Translations under genes and position numbers: made by a program
Notes under the pieces: generated by a model
The model's database searches: none
The model's input: the letters and a program-made list of their open reading frames with translations, nothing else
Told to the model about the DNA's origin: nothing
Shown: piece by piece, positions 57,142 through 64,000 of the stretch
Numbering within the stretch: the stretch's first letter is position 1
How the letters are laid out: every line of letters begins with the position of its first letter
Assembly (NCBI RefSeq): GCF_001663775.1
Contig: NZ_KV467169.1
Span: 537,013 to 601,012, forward strand
DNA length: 64,000 nt
From: Arthrobacter sp. B6
Lineage (GTDB): Bacteria > Actinomycetota > Actinomycetes > Actinomycetales > Micrococcaceae
Reading direction: 5' to 3'

Positions 57142-57149
57142 GCCCGGGT

Positions 57150-57581
57150 CTAGGCGCTGCCGGGTACGAACTCCGCGTAACCGGCGGCCCGCAGCCCCTC
57201 GCGCAGCTTCTCGGCGTTGGCGTCAAGGACGGCCGGATCGGGGTGGTGGTCAGCCGAGGCAAAATCGAAGTCGGCCATGCTCCGGGACGGCCACACGTGG
57301 ACGTGGAAGTGGTCGATTTCGTACCCGGCAACGATCAGACCCGCCCGTTCCGCCGGGAAAATTTCCAGCTGCACGGCACCGATGCGGCGCGCCACTTCCA
57401 TCACCTTGGCGAGCGTTTCCGGCGATGCGTCTGTCCAGCGGTCCACTTCCTCAGTGGGCACTACCAGGGTATGTCCATCGGCCAGGGGCCCGGTGGTGAG
57501 GAAGGCCGCGACGTCCGGCTCGCGCCAGACGAAGCGTCCCGGGATCTCGCCGTTAAGGATTTTGGTGAACAGGGTACTCAT
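57150..57581 (-). CDS. HIT family protein
   Basis: A 143-residue histidine-triad nucleotide hydrolase/transferase-type protein. The triad is HFHVHVWP near residue 93; MSTLFTKILNGEIPGRFVWRE and TLVVPTEEVDRW are also typical. The substrate is not clear. It overlaps the alcohol dehydrogenase gene by four bases (ATGA) and is convergent with hrpA, eight bases apart. Confidence 0.92.
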   Translation of the reverse strand: MSTLFTKILNGEIPGRFVWREPDVAAFLTTGPLADGHTLVVPTEEVDRWTDASPETLAKVMEVARRIGAVQLEIFPAERAGLIVAGYEIDHFHVHVWPSRSMADFDFASADHHPDPAVLDANAEKLREGLRAAGYAEFVPGSA

Positions 57582-58738
57582 GCGTCTGCCTCCTTGGCCG
57601 AAGCCTGCAGGGTGCTGGCGTCCAGCACAAACCGGTATTTGACATCGCCTGCCACCATGCGGTCGTAGGCCTCGTTCAGCTGGTCAGCCCGCACCAGCTC
57701 GATGTCCGCCACCACTGAATGCGCAGCGCAGAAATCAAGCATCTCCTGGGTCTCGGCAATGCCGCCGATCAGTGAACCTGTGTACGCGATCCGCCGTCGG
57801 ATCAGGGCCCCCGGATTCACGGGGGGCATTGTGCCCGACGGCAACCCGAGCTGGAACAGTGCCCCGTCCCGGCGGAGGGTGCGGAAGAACGGGTTGAGGT
57901 CATGCGGGGCGGCCACAGTGTCGATGATGACGTCGATGCTGCGGTTGGCAGCTTCCATGGCCTCCGCGTCCCGGGAAAGAACCACCTCGTCCGCACCCAA
58001 CTCAAGCGCGGCGGGGACCTTTGAATCGGAGGTCGTGAAGACCACTACCCGCGCGCCCATGGCCTTGGCCAGTTTCACCGCCATGTGCCCCAGGCCGCCG
58101 AGTCCCACGACGCCCACGGTGGCGCCTTTCCTGACACCGAAGTGCCGGAGCGGCGAAAACGTGGTGACCCCGGCGCAGAGCAGCGGCGCCACGGCCGCCG
58201 GATCAAGGTTTTGCGGGACCCGGACCACGTACCGGCGGTCCACCACCACGGACGTCGAATAGCCGCCCTGGGTGACTGCTCCGCCGTTGCGGGCGTCCTT
58301 TGCCCCGTACGTTCCGGTCATGCCGTTTTCACAGTACTGTTCCTGGCCGTCCCGGCAGCTTCCGCATTCCCGGCAGGAATCAACGATGCACCCTACCCCC
58401 ACCAGGTCTCCCGGCATGAAGTCATCCACAGCCGACCCGACAGCGCTGACCCTGCCGACGATTTCGTGCCCGGGGACCAGGGGGTACTGCTGGCTGCCCC
58501 ATTCGCCCCGGGTTGCATGAACGTCCGAGTGGCAGAGGCCGCAGAAGTCAATGGCGATCTCGACGTCGTCCGCTTTGGGTGCCCGCCTGGCTACGGTCAG
58601 CGGCACCAGTCCGCTTTCCCCGGAAGTGGCGCCATAGGCAGCCGCCAGGCGGTCGTTTTCACGGCTGTCGTTTCCGTGGCTTTCGGCAGGCAGGACCGGG
58701 CGGGCAAAGGCAGGCGGTACGGGTCGTCCAGGGCTCAT
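57578..58738 (-). CDS. Zinc-dependent NAD(P) alcohol dehydrogenase (YahK/cinnamyl-type)
   Basis: A 386-residue medium-chain dehydrogenase. Catalytic zinc ligands are in FCGLCHSDVH and GHEIVG; structural zinc is held by CRECGSCRDGQEQYC; the Rossmann motif is VGLGGLGHMA. The N-terminal 30 residues (Pro/Arg/Asn-rich) are an extension, so a later start is possible. It probably reduces a range of aldehydes; the true substrate is unknown. Confidence 0.9.
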   Translation of the reverse strand: MSPGRPVPPAFARPVLPAESHGNDSRENDRLAAAYGATSGESGLVPLTVARRAPKADDVEIAIDFCGLCHSDVHATRGEWGSQQYPLVPGHEIVGRVSAVGSAVDDFMPGDLVGVGCIVDSCRECGSCRDGQEQYCENGMTGTYGAKDARNGGAVTQGGYSTSVVVDRRYVVRVPQNLDPAAVAPLLCAGVTTFSPLRHFGVRKGATVGVVGLGGLGHMAVKLAKAMGARVVVFTTSDSKVPAALELGADEVVLSRDAEAMEAANRSIDVIIDTVAAPHDLNPFFRTLRRDGALFQLGLPSGTMPPVNPGALIRRRIAYTGSLIGGIAETQEMLDFCAAHSVVADIELVRADQLNEAYDRMVAGDVKYRFVLDASTLQASAKEADA

Positions 58739-58799
58739 ACAGCGACGCTACCCCTGCGTTGCCGGATATTTCCACTCGGGGGTTTCCACCCGGCACCCG

Positions 58800-59639
58800 T
58801 CACCCTGGCTGGCCGCCCGCCACCACAGGCCGTTCCGGGTTGTTGGACCATTCGGAGAACGAGCCCGGGTAGAGCGACGCCGGGATGCCGGCGAGTTCCA
58901 ACGCCACGACCTCGTGGGCGGCCGTGACACCGGAACCGCAGTAGACCGCCACGGCTGCGTCCCCGGAGATTCCCAGCGCGCTGAAGCGCCGCCGCAGTTC
59001 GTCGGCGGGGAGGAACCGCCCTGATTGGTCGACATTCTCCGTCGTCGGCGCGCTGACGGCGCCCGGGATGTGGCCTGCACGCGGATCCACGGGTTCGAAT
59101 TCCCCGCGGTACCTTTCGCCGGCCCGGGCGTCGAGGAGTATTCCGGTGCGGGCCCAGGTCCCGGCAGCCTCCGCATCGATGGCGGGCATTAGTCCCTCGC
59201 GAAGGGTGACATTGCCTGGGACGGTCGGCGCGTCGCCGCCTTCCACGGGCAGTCCGGCGGCGCGCCAGGCGGCCAGGCCGCCGTCGAGCAGGTACACCTC
59301 CACGACGCCGGCGTGGCGCAGCATCCACCAAAGCCGCGCCGCTGCCATGTTTCCGCTGTCGTCGTAGGCCACCACAACGTCGCCGTCGTTGATTCCCCAC
59401 CGCCGTGCCGATCCCTGGAACTGCTCAAGGGGCGGAAGGGGATGCCTGCCCCGTTCCGGCTGGGCGGGAGCAGCCAGTTCGGTGGCCAAGTCCACAAAGA
59501 CGGCTCCAGGCAGGTGTGCCTCAAGGTAGTGATCCCGGCCGTGCGGATCGCCCAGTTTCCACCGGACGTCCAGCAGTACGGTGCGCTGGCCGGCCTGGAT
59601 TCGGGCGCGCAACGCCGCCACATCCATAAGGGGTCCCAT
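58800..59639 (-). CDS. Thiosulfate/3-mercaptopyruvate sulfurtransferase
   Basis: A 279-residue tandem rhodanese. The first domain has LLDVRWKLGDPHGRDHY and AAARLWWMLRHAGV but no catalytic Cys; the second has YCGSGVTAAHEVVALELAG with the active Cys. The loop CGSGVT is typical of 3-mercaptopyruvate sulfurtransferases. The ATG at 59639 is used; an internal ATG at 59627 is an alternative. It is divergent from the Cds1-like gene, so both probably serve sulfur handling. Confidence 0.92.
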   Translation of the reverse strand: MGPLMDVAALRARIQAGQRTVLLDVRWKLGDPHGRDHYLEAHLPGAVFVDLATELAAPAQPERGRHPLPPLEQFQGSARRWGINDGDVVVAYDDSGNMAAARLWWMLRHAGVVEVYLLDGGLAAWRAAGLPVEGGDAPTVPGNVTLREGLMPAIDAEAAGTWARTGILLDARAGERYRGEFEPVDPRAGHIPGAVSAPTTENVDQSGRFLPADELRRRFSALGISGDAAVAVYCGSGVTAAHEVVALELAGIPASLYPGSFSEWSNNPERPVVAGGQPG

Positions 59640-59724
59640 GAGGCTCCTGGTGGTAGGTATTGATCGGGCTTTGACCTGTCCACTCTAGCCCCGGCCCGGA
59701 GATCACCGCGGGTACGCTGGTCCG

Positions 59725-60804
59725 GTGAAGAACGCGCGCGCGGACAGGGCATGGGCTGACCAGGCCATCAGGAAAATCACCGCAGAAAACAACCGGTCCG
59801 CGGACACGCACCTGTATTCGGTGCCGCTCGCGGAGCACTGGGGAGTCCAGCTGTATCTCAAGGACGAATCGACCCACCGCTCCGGCAGCCTCAAGCACCG
59901 GCTGGCCCGCTCCCTTTTCCTCTTTGGCCTGGTCAACGGCTGGATCCGGGAAGACACCACCATAGTGGAGGCGTCCAGCGGCAGCACCGCCGTCTCCGAA
60001 GCCTATTTCGCGCAGCTCCTGGGCTTGCCCTTCGTTGCTGTGATGGCACGGACCACCAGCCCGGAAAAGATCGCCCTGATCGAACAGTTCGGCGGCGCGT
60101 GCCTCCTGGTGGACCATGCGTCCGAGGTCTACGCGGCAGCGGAGGAGATCGCAGCCACCAGCAACGGTCACTACATGGACCAGTTCACGTACGCGGAGCG
60201 GGCCACGGACTGGCGGGGCAACAACAACATCGCCGAGTCCATCTTCGAGCAGCTGGCCATGGAAGAGCATCCCGTCCCCCGCTGGATCGTGGTGGGTGCA
60301 GGCACCGGCGGAACCAGCGCAACCATCGGCCGCTACCTCAGGTACCACTCCCATGACACGGCCCTGGCAGTGGTTGACCCGGAGAACTCCGCTTTCTACC
60401 CCGGCTGGCGGGACGGCGTGGCGGAATTCACCACCGGGATGCCGTCACGGATCGAAGGCATCGGACGGCCGAGGATGGAACCCAGCTTTGTCCCGTCCGT
60501 CATCGACCGCATGATCCAGGTCCCCGATGCCGCATCCATCGCCGCCATGCGGCACCTTCGGGAACTCACCGACTTGCACGCCGGGCCGTCCACCGGCACC
60601 AACCTGTGGGGCGTCTGGCAGTTGGTCGCGGAGATGGTCGCCAAAGGCCAGCGCGGCAGCATTGTGTCCCTGATGTGCGACGGCGGTGACCGCTATGCGG
60701 GCAACTACTACAATCCTGCGTGGCTTGCCGGGCAGGGACTTGACCCCGAACCGCACGAGGCAGTCATCGGCCGGTTCTTCGAAACCGGCGTCTGGGCACC
60801 CTAG
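59725..60804 (+). CDS. PLP-dependent cysteine desulfhydrase, Cds1-like
   Basis: A 359-residue fold-type II PLP enzyme. The PLP Lys is Lys57 in [25 protein letters not shown] and [15 protein letters not shown] bind the phosphate. It closely matches what I recall of mycobacterial Cds1 (Rv3684), which makes H2S, pyruvate and ammonia from cysteine. The GTG start lies 85 bases from the divergent sulfurtransferase gene. The name rests on motif similarity; a cysteine-synthase-type reaction is possible. Confidence 0.85.
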   Translation: MKNARADRAWADQAIRKITAENNRSADTHLYSVPLAEHWGVQLYLKDESTHRSGSLKHRLARSLFLFGLVNGWIREDTTIVEASSGSTAVSEAYFAQLLGLPFVAVMARTTSPEKIALIEQFGGACLLVDHASEVYAAAEEIAATSNGHYMDQFTYAERATDWRGNNNIAESIFEQLAMEEHPVPRWIVVGAGTGGTSATIGRYLRYHSHDTALAVVDPENSAFYPGWRDGVAEFTTGMPSRIEGIGRPRMEPSFVPSVIDRMIQVPDAASIAAMRHLRELTDLHAGPSTGTNLWGVWQLVAEMVAKGQRGSIVSLMCDGGDRYAGNYYNPAWLAGQGLDPEPHEAVIGRFFETGVWAP

Positions 60805-61457
60805 ACATCGACCGTTTCGCGGACCGCCAAGTGGGTGAATTCGGTGCCATACTTAGCCCCGATCCGGGTCACATGCGACTCCACCATCTTCAGGCCCAAC
60901 TCGTTGAGGAGCCCGTCGTGGATCTGGAAGGCTTGCGGCGCCCGGACACCAATAACAAAGTCGACCACTTCGCTGGCCTTGTTCCACGGTGCATGGATCG
61001 GAACCAGCAGGGTCTTTACGCTAATGCCGTCCGGGACGATGAAGGAGTCGCCGGGGTGATAGACGTTTTCGTTAATGAGGTAGCCGATGTTCGCCACCAC
61101 CGGAACCTGGGGATGGATCAGGGCATGCTGGCCACCGAAGCTACGGACGCCGAACCCTGCCGCGGCAAAGGATGTCCCGGGTTCGACCGTATTGATCCGG
61201 TCTGCGGCTTGCGGTGCCTCTTCGCGCAAATGGCCCGCCACCCCCAACGGCGCGAACACAGCCAGACCACTGTCACCCCGCAGGGCGTTGACCAGGGCAG
61301 GAACATCGACGTGGTCGCCGTGCTCGTGCGTGACCAGCACCGCCTGCGCACCGTCCAGCGCTTCCTTCGCTTCGGAGAACGTGCCGGGGTCAAGGACCAG
61401 GACGCGCCCGTCTTCTTCGAGCCGGACGCAGGCGTGGGTGTATTTAGTCAGCTTCAT
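60801..61457 (-). CDS. MBL-fold metal-dependent hydrolase
   Basis: A 218-residue metallo-beta-lactamase-fold protein. The metal motif THEHGDH (His44, His46, Asp48, His49) is clear, with [18 protein letters not shown] and a final FQIHDG; these resemble UlaG-like hydrolases of unassigned substrate. It is convergent with the Cds1-like gene, the two stops sharing CTAG. Confidence 0.88.
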   Translation of the reverse strand: MKLTKYTHACVRLEEDGRVLVLDPGTFSEAKEALDGAQAVLVTHEHGDHVDVPALVNALRGDSGLAVFAPLGVAGHLREEAPQAADRINTVEPGTSFAAAGFGVRSFGGQHALIHPQVPVVANIGYLINENVYHPGDSFIVPDGISVKTLLVPIHAPWNKASEVVDFVIGVRAPQAFQIHDGLLNELGLKMVESHVTRIGAKYGTEFTHLAVRETVDV

Positions 61458-61568
61458 GGCGCCAGCCTAGGGCTCGGTCCGGGCAGGTGTCCACGGAACT
61501 CCTGCCCGCCAAGGTCCGGCTGGTAATCTTGATCTTTGCCACTGTCCCTCAGGGAAGCGAGTCCATCC

Positions 61569-62048
61569 ATGCCGTTTGGCACCAAGGCTGACGAATCCAG
61601 TCCATCAACTCCCGCGCCGGGTTCAGGCGCCGGTGTGGGCAAAGAGCAGCGCGTCACCAAGCAGCGACTGGCCATCAGCGCTGCCCTGGACGAACTGGAT
61701 GACTTCGTGAGCACGCAGGAGCTCTACCGTATCCTGCAGAACCAGGGTGTGTCCGTCTCCCTCGCGACGGCCTACCGGATCCTGCAGTCGCTGGCCGACG
61801 ACGGCCTAGTGGATGTGCTCCGCAACGGCGAGGGCGAGGCCGTCTACCGCCGCTGCGCGGTGACCGGCCACCATCACCACCTCCTGTGCCGGAGTTGCGG
61901 TAAAGCCGTTGAAGTCGAAGCTCCGGCAGTCGAAACGTGGGCTGCCCGGACAGCCAAGGACCACGGCTACACCGAGGTGGCCCATACTGTGGAAATCTTT
62001 GGCCTGTGCCCCGGCTGCACGGCACGTAAGGCTGCTGGCCTCCTCTGA
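61569..62048 (+). CDS. zur: Zinc uptake regulator Zur (Fur family)
   Basis: A 159-residue Zn-sensing repressor. The HTH includes VSLATAYRILQSLADDG; the metal-binding region is HHHHLLCRSCG and the C-terminus has LCPGC, giving the two CxxC pairs of a structural zinc site. The N-terminal 30 residues (Ser/Pro/Gly) form a variable leader. It is convergent with the zinc ABC genes it is expected to control. No palindromic Zur operator was found by eye near its own start. Confidence 0.9.
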   Translation: MPFGTKADESSPSTPAPGSGAGVGKEQRVTKQRLAISAALDELDDFVSTQELYRILQNQGVSVSLATAYRILQSLADDGLVDVLRNGEGEAVYRRCAVTGHHHHLLCRSCGKAVEVEAPAVETWAARTAKDHGYTEVAHTVEIFGLCPGCTARKAAGLL

Positions 62049-62096
62049 CCGGGCCCGTCGTTGAACGCGGGGGCCCGAAGTCCGCGCGACGCCCAG

Positions 62097-62972
62097 TCAG
62101 GCTGCGTGCAGCAGTCTGCCGTTGAGCCCCCGCCTGGCGCGGACCGTTCCAATGATCCGGCACACCACGTAAATCAGGAATGACAGTGTGGTGACGTATG
62201 GGCTGATCGGGATGCGGCCGCCCAGGGCCAGCAGAATTCCCCCCACGGTTGCGATCATCGCGAATGCCACGCTTAGCAGCACCACCGCGACCGGTGAGGA
62301 CGTTACGCGCAGGGCGGCTGCGGCGGGCGTAATCAGCAGGGCAAGGACCAGGAGGGCACCAACCACCTGGATGGACAGCGCGACGCTCACGCCCAGCAAA
62401 ACCATGAAGATCAGGGCAAGTGTCCGCACGGGAACGCCCCGGGCTTCCGCAAGTTCGGGGTCGACGCTGGCAAAGTTCAGCGGCCGCCAGATGATCACCA
62501 AGGCCACCATGACAACCACTGCCGTTCCCGCAAGGGCCTGCAGCTGGACAGTGTCAACAGAAACGATCTGGCCCGTCAGCAGGCCAAACTTATTAGCGGC
62601 CCGCCCTTCGTAAAGGGACAGGAACAGGATCCCCAGCCCCAGCCCGAACGGCATGATCACGCCAATAATTGAATTCTTGTCCCTGGCCCGCACGCCCATC
62701 AGCCCGAGGAGCAGCGCAGCGGCCACGGAACCGACGAGAGAGCCGAAGACGATGTCCGCGCCGATGAGCAGCGCAAAGGCCGCCCCGGCAAAGGAGAGTT
62801 CCGAGATGCCGTGAACGGCGAACGCAAGGTCGCGCTTCATCACAAACGTCCCCACGAGGCCGCCCAGCAGTCCCAGGACAGCCCCTGCCCAGATGGAGTT
62901 CTGGACCAGGACGAGGAGTTCGCCGTAGTTTTCGAAGCTGAAGATTGAGCCGATGATGCTGTCCGCGTCCAT
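62097..62972 (-). CDS. znuB: Zinc/manganese ABC transporter permease
   Basis: A 291-residue ABC-3 family permease with about eight or nine helices. Typical motifs: FAVHGISELSFAGAAFALLIG and VGALLVLALLITPAAAA. The ATG overlaps the znuC stop by one base (TAATG). Zinc rather than manganese is inferred from the adjacent zur. Confidence 0.9.
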   Translation of the reverse strand: MDADSIIGSIFSFENYGELLVLVQNSIWAGAVLGLLGGLVGTFVMKRDLAFAVHGISELSFAGAAFALLIGADIVFGSLVGSVAAALLLGLMGVRARDKNSIIGVIMPFGLGLGILFLSLYEGRAANKFGLLTGQIVSVDTVQLQALAGTAVVVMVALVIIWRPLNFASVDPELAEARGVPVRTLALIFMVLLGVSVALSIQVVGALLVLALLITPAAAALRVTSSPVAVVLLSVAFAMIATVGGILLALGGRIPISPYVTTLSFLIYVVCRIIGTVRARRGLNGRLLHAA

Positions 62973-63787
62973 TACGCCACCTCGCCGGCAGTAGCGTGGA
63001 CATCCGCGTGGTGGTGCGTGGTGGCGTCCGGGAGACCGACGACGACGATGCGCCCGTTTGTGTGGATGACCTCCACGTGGCTGCCGTAGAGGTCCGAAAG
63101 AACCTCGGTGGTCATGACCTCCTCCGGCGTCCCTACCCGGAAACGGCCTCCGGCCAGGTACAGCACGCGGTCAACGTAATCGATGATCGGATTGATTTCA
63201 TGGGTGACAAACACCACGGCACTGTTCTGTTCACGGCACTGCTTGTTGATCAGGGCACTGACGGCCTGCTGGTGGTGGAGGTCCAGGGACAGGAGCGGTT
63301 CGTCGCACAGCAGGACCAACGGGTTCGTCGCCAATGCCTGGGCGACCCGGAGGCGCTGCTGTTCACCGCCGGAGAGCTGCCCCACCGGAACCTTGGCATA
63401 GTCGGTGGCACCGACGAGTTCCAGGAGCTCATCGATCCGGTGGTTCGCCCTGCCAACCCCGAGGCGCATGCCCCACCGGTGGCCATCGACGCCTAGGCCC
63501 ACGAGGTCCCTGGCACGCATCGGGGTGTCCAGGGAAAACGACTTCTGCTGCGGGATGTAGCCGATCATCCGGCTCCCCCGTTCCACCGGATGGGCTCCGA
63601 GGCTGGCAGTGCCGGCGTGCAGCTGCTGCAGGCCGAGCAGCACTTTCAGGAAGCTGGTTTTGCCGCTTCCGTTGGGACCAAGCACGGCGAAGAACTCACC
63701 GGGCCTGATGTCCAGGTCGAGAGCCTCCCACAACGCCCTCCTGCCGAACTGCAGGGACGCCCCGCGGAGGCTCACAACAGGTTTCAA
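62972..63787 (-). CDS. znuC: Zinc ABC transporter ATP-binding protein
   Basis: A 271-residue ATPase. Walker A is GPNGSGKT, the signature is LSGGEQQR, Walker B is LVLLCDEPLL, and the switch His is in VTHEIN. The C-terminus has a His-rich tail (THHHADVHA) that may bind zinc. The start is a TTG at 63787, directly after the znuA stop; GTG four codons later is an alternative. Confidence 0.92.
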   Translation of the reverse strand: MKPVVSLRGASLQFGRRALWEALDLDIRPGEFFAVLGPNGSGKTSFLKVLLGLQQLHAGTASLGAHPVERGSRMIGYIPQQKSFSLDTPMRARDLVGLGVDGHRWGMRLGVGRANHRIDELLELVGATDYAKVPVGQLSGGEQQRLRVAQALATNPLVLLCDEPLLSLDLHHQQAVSALINKQCREQNSAVVFVTHEINPIIDYVDRVLYLAGGRFRVGTPEEVMTTEVLSDLYGSHVEVIHTNGRIVVVGLPDATTHHHADVHATAGEVA

Positions 63788-64000
63788 CTATTTTTTCTCC
63801 AAAACTTTGCTGATGTTCTCCACATTGTCCGTCATCCACTGCAGGTACGTCTTGCCCTCCGGCAAGGTTTCGCTGAAGTCGACCACCGGAACACCGGCTG
63901 ACTCTGCCGCCTTTTTCAGAGCCTCGGTCTGGGGACCTTCGGTCTGCAGGTTGTAGGCAAGGAAAGTCAGGTCCTTGGAGCCGGCAAGGTCTGTGGCCGC
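63788..64000 (-). CDS. znuA: Zinc ABC transporter substrate-binding protein (N-terminus beyond the window)
   Basis: The last 70 residues of the protein are inside the window. The fragment DLTFLAYNLQTEGPQTEALK, then GVPVVDFSETLPEG and YLQWMTDNVENI matches the C-terminal lobe of ZnuA/TroA-type lipoproteins. It is followed at once by the znuC start, giving the order znuA-znuC-znuB. Confidence 0.85.
   Translation of the reverse strand, partial: AATDLAGSKDLTFLAYNLQTEGPQTEALKKAAESAGVPVVDFSETLPEGKTYLQWMTDNVENISKVLEKK

Noticed and set aside
62050-62077. GC-rich inverted repeat between zur and znuB as a terminator
   Set aside because: Only a 7-bp stem, a 14-base loop and no T-tract; too weak to list as a terminator.

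Overview
The window is high-GC actinobacterial chromosome, most likely from the Micrococcaceae (Arthrobacter/Pseudarthrobacter type). This rests on gene content and order: argS-lysA-hom-thrC-thrB-rho-prfA-prmC-tsaC followed by a wecA-like gene and the atp operon, clpS next to a DUF2017 gene, NucS instead of MutSL, DUF3039 and DUF2550 genes, and a Zur-regulated zinc importer. Many starts are GTG and many genes overlap by 1-8 bases. No genus can be proved without a database search.

Layout. 1-1.6 kb: glutamate racemase (cut by the window edge), a DUF2017 gene and clpS, all minus. 1.7-3.7 kb: a two-gene NAD salvage operon, pncB-pncA. 3.8-13.1 kb: minus-strand genes for an SF2 helicase coupled to a DUF3039 protein, NagB, an ABC exporter pair, an old yellow enzyme coupled to a YbbN-like protein, and a large membrane protein of unknown role. 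13.3-17.1 kb: an AI-2E-type transporter, a hydrolase, a small CxxC protein, NucS and a cold-shock protein with a strong terminator. 17.3-30.7 kb: one long minus-strand block running from a WecA-like transferase through atpI/Z-atpB-E-F-H-A-G-D-C and DUF2550 to an esterase and an MprF-like membrane protein. 31.1-44.7 kb: cell-wall glycosyltransferases, translation-termination genes, rho and the aspartate-family amino acid genes.

44.9-47.8 kb holds a compact flavin redox module: an FMN-binding lipoprotein, ApbE, and a fused NqrB/RnfD-like membrane and ferredoxin-reductase-like protein. I infer that it moves electrons across the membrane. A tRNA-Arg(CCG) follows, and then an accessory-looking stretch (about 48.0-50.2 kb): a tandem array of about 31-bp units, two exported-protein genes, and an inverted 25-bp copy of the array motif on the far side. 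Next come a protealysin-type protease with its emfourin-like partner, a GlxA-type regulator, a 55-residue membrane protein, HrpA, a HIT protein, an alcohol dehydrogenase, a sulfurtransferase divergent from a Cds1-like cysteine desulfhydrase, an MBL-fold hydrolase, and zur convergent with znuBCA (znuA cut by the window end).

The strongest candidates for unusual biology are the flavin redox module, the repeat-bracketed region beside the tRNA, the nested inverted repeat between rho and prfA, and perfect hairpins inside the atp operon. Most of the rest is ordinary core genome.
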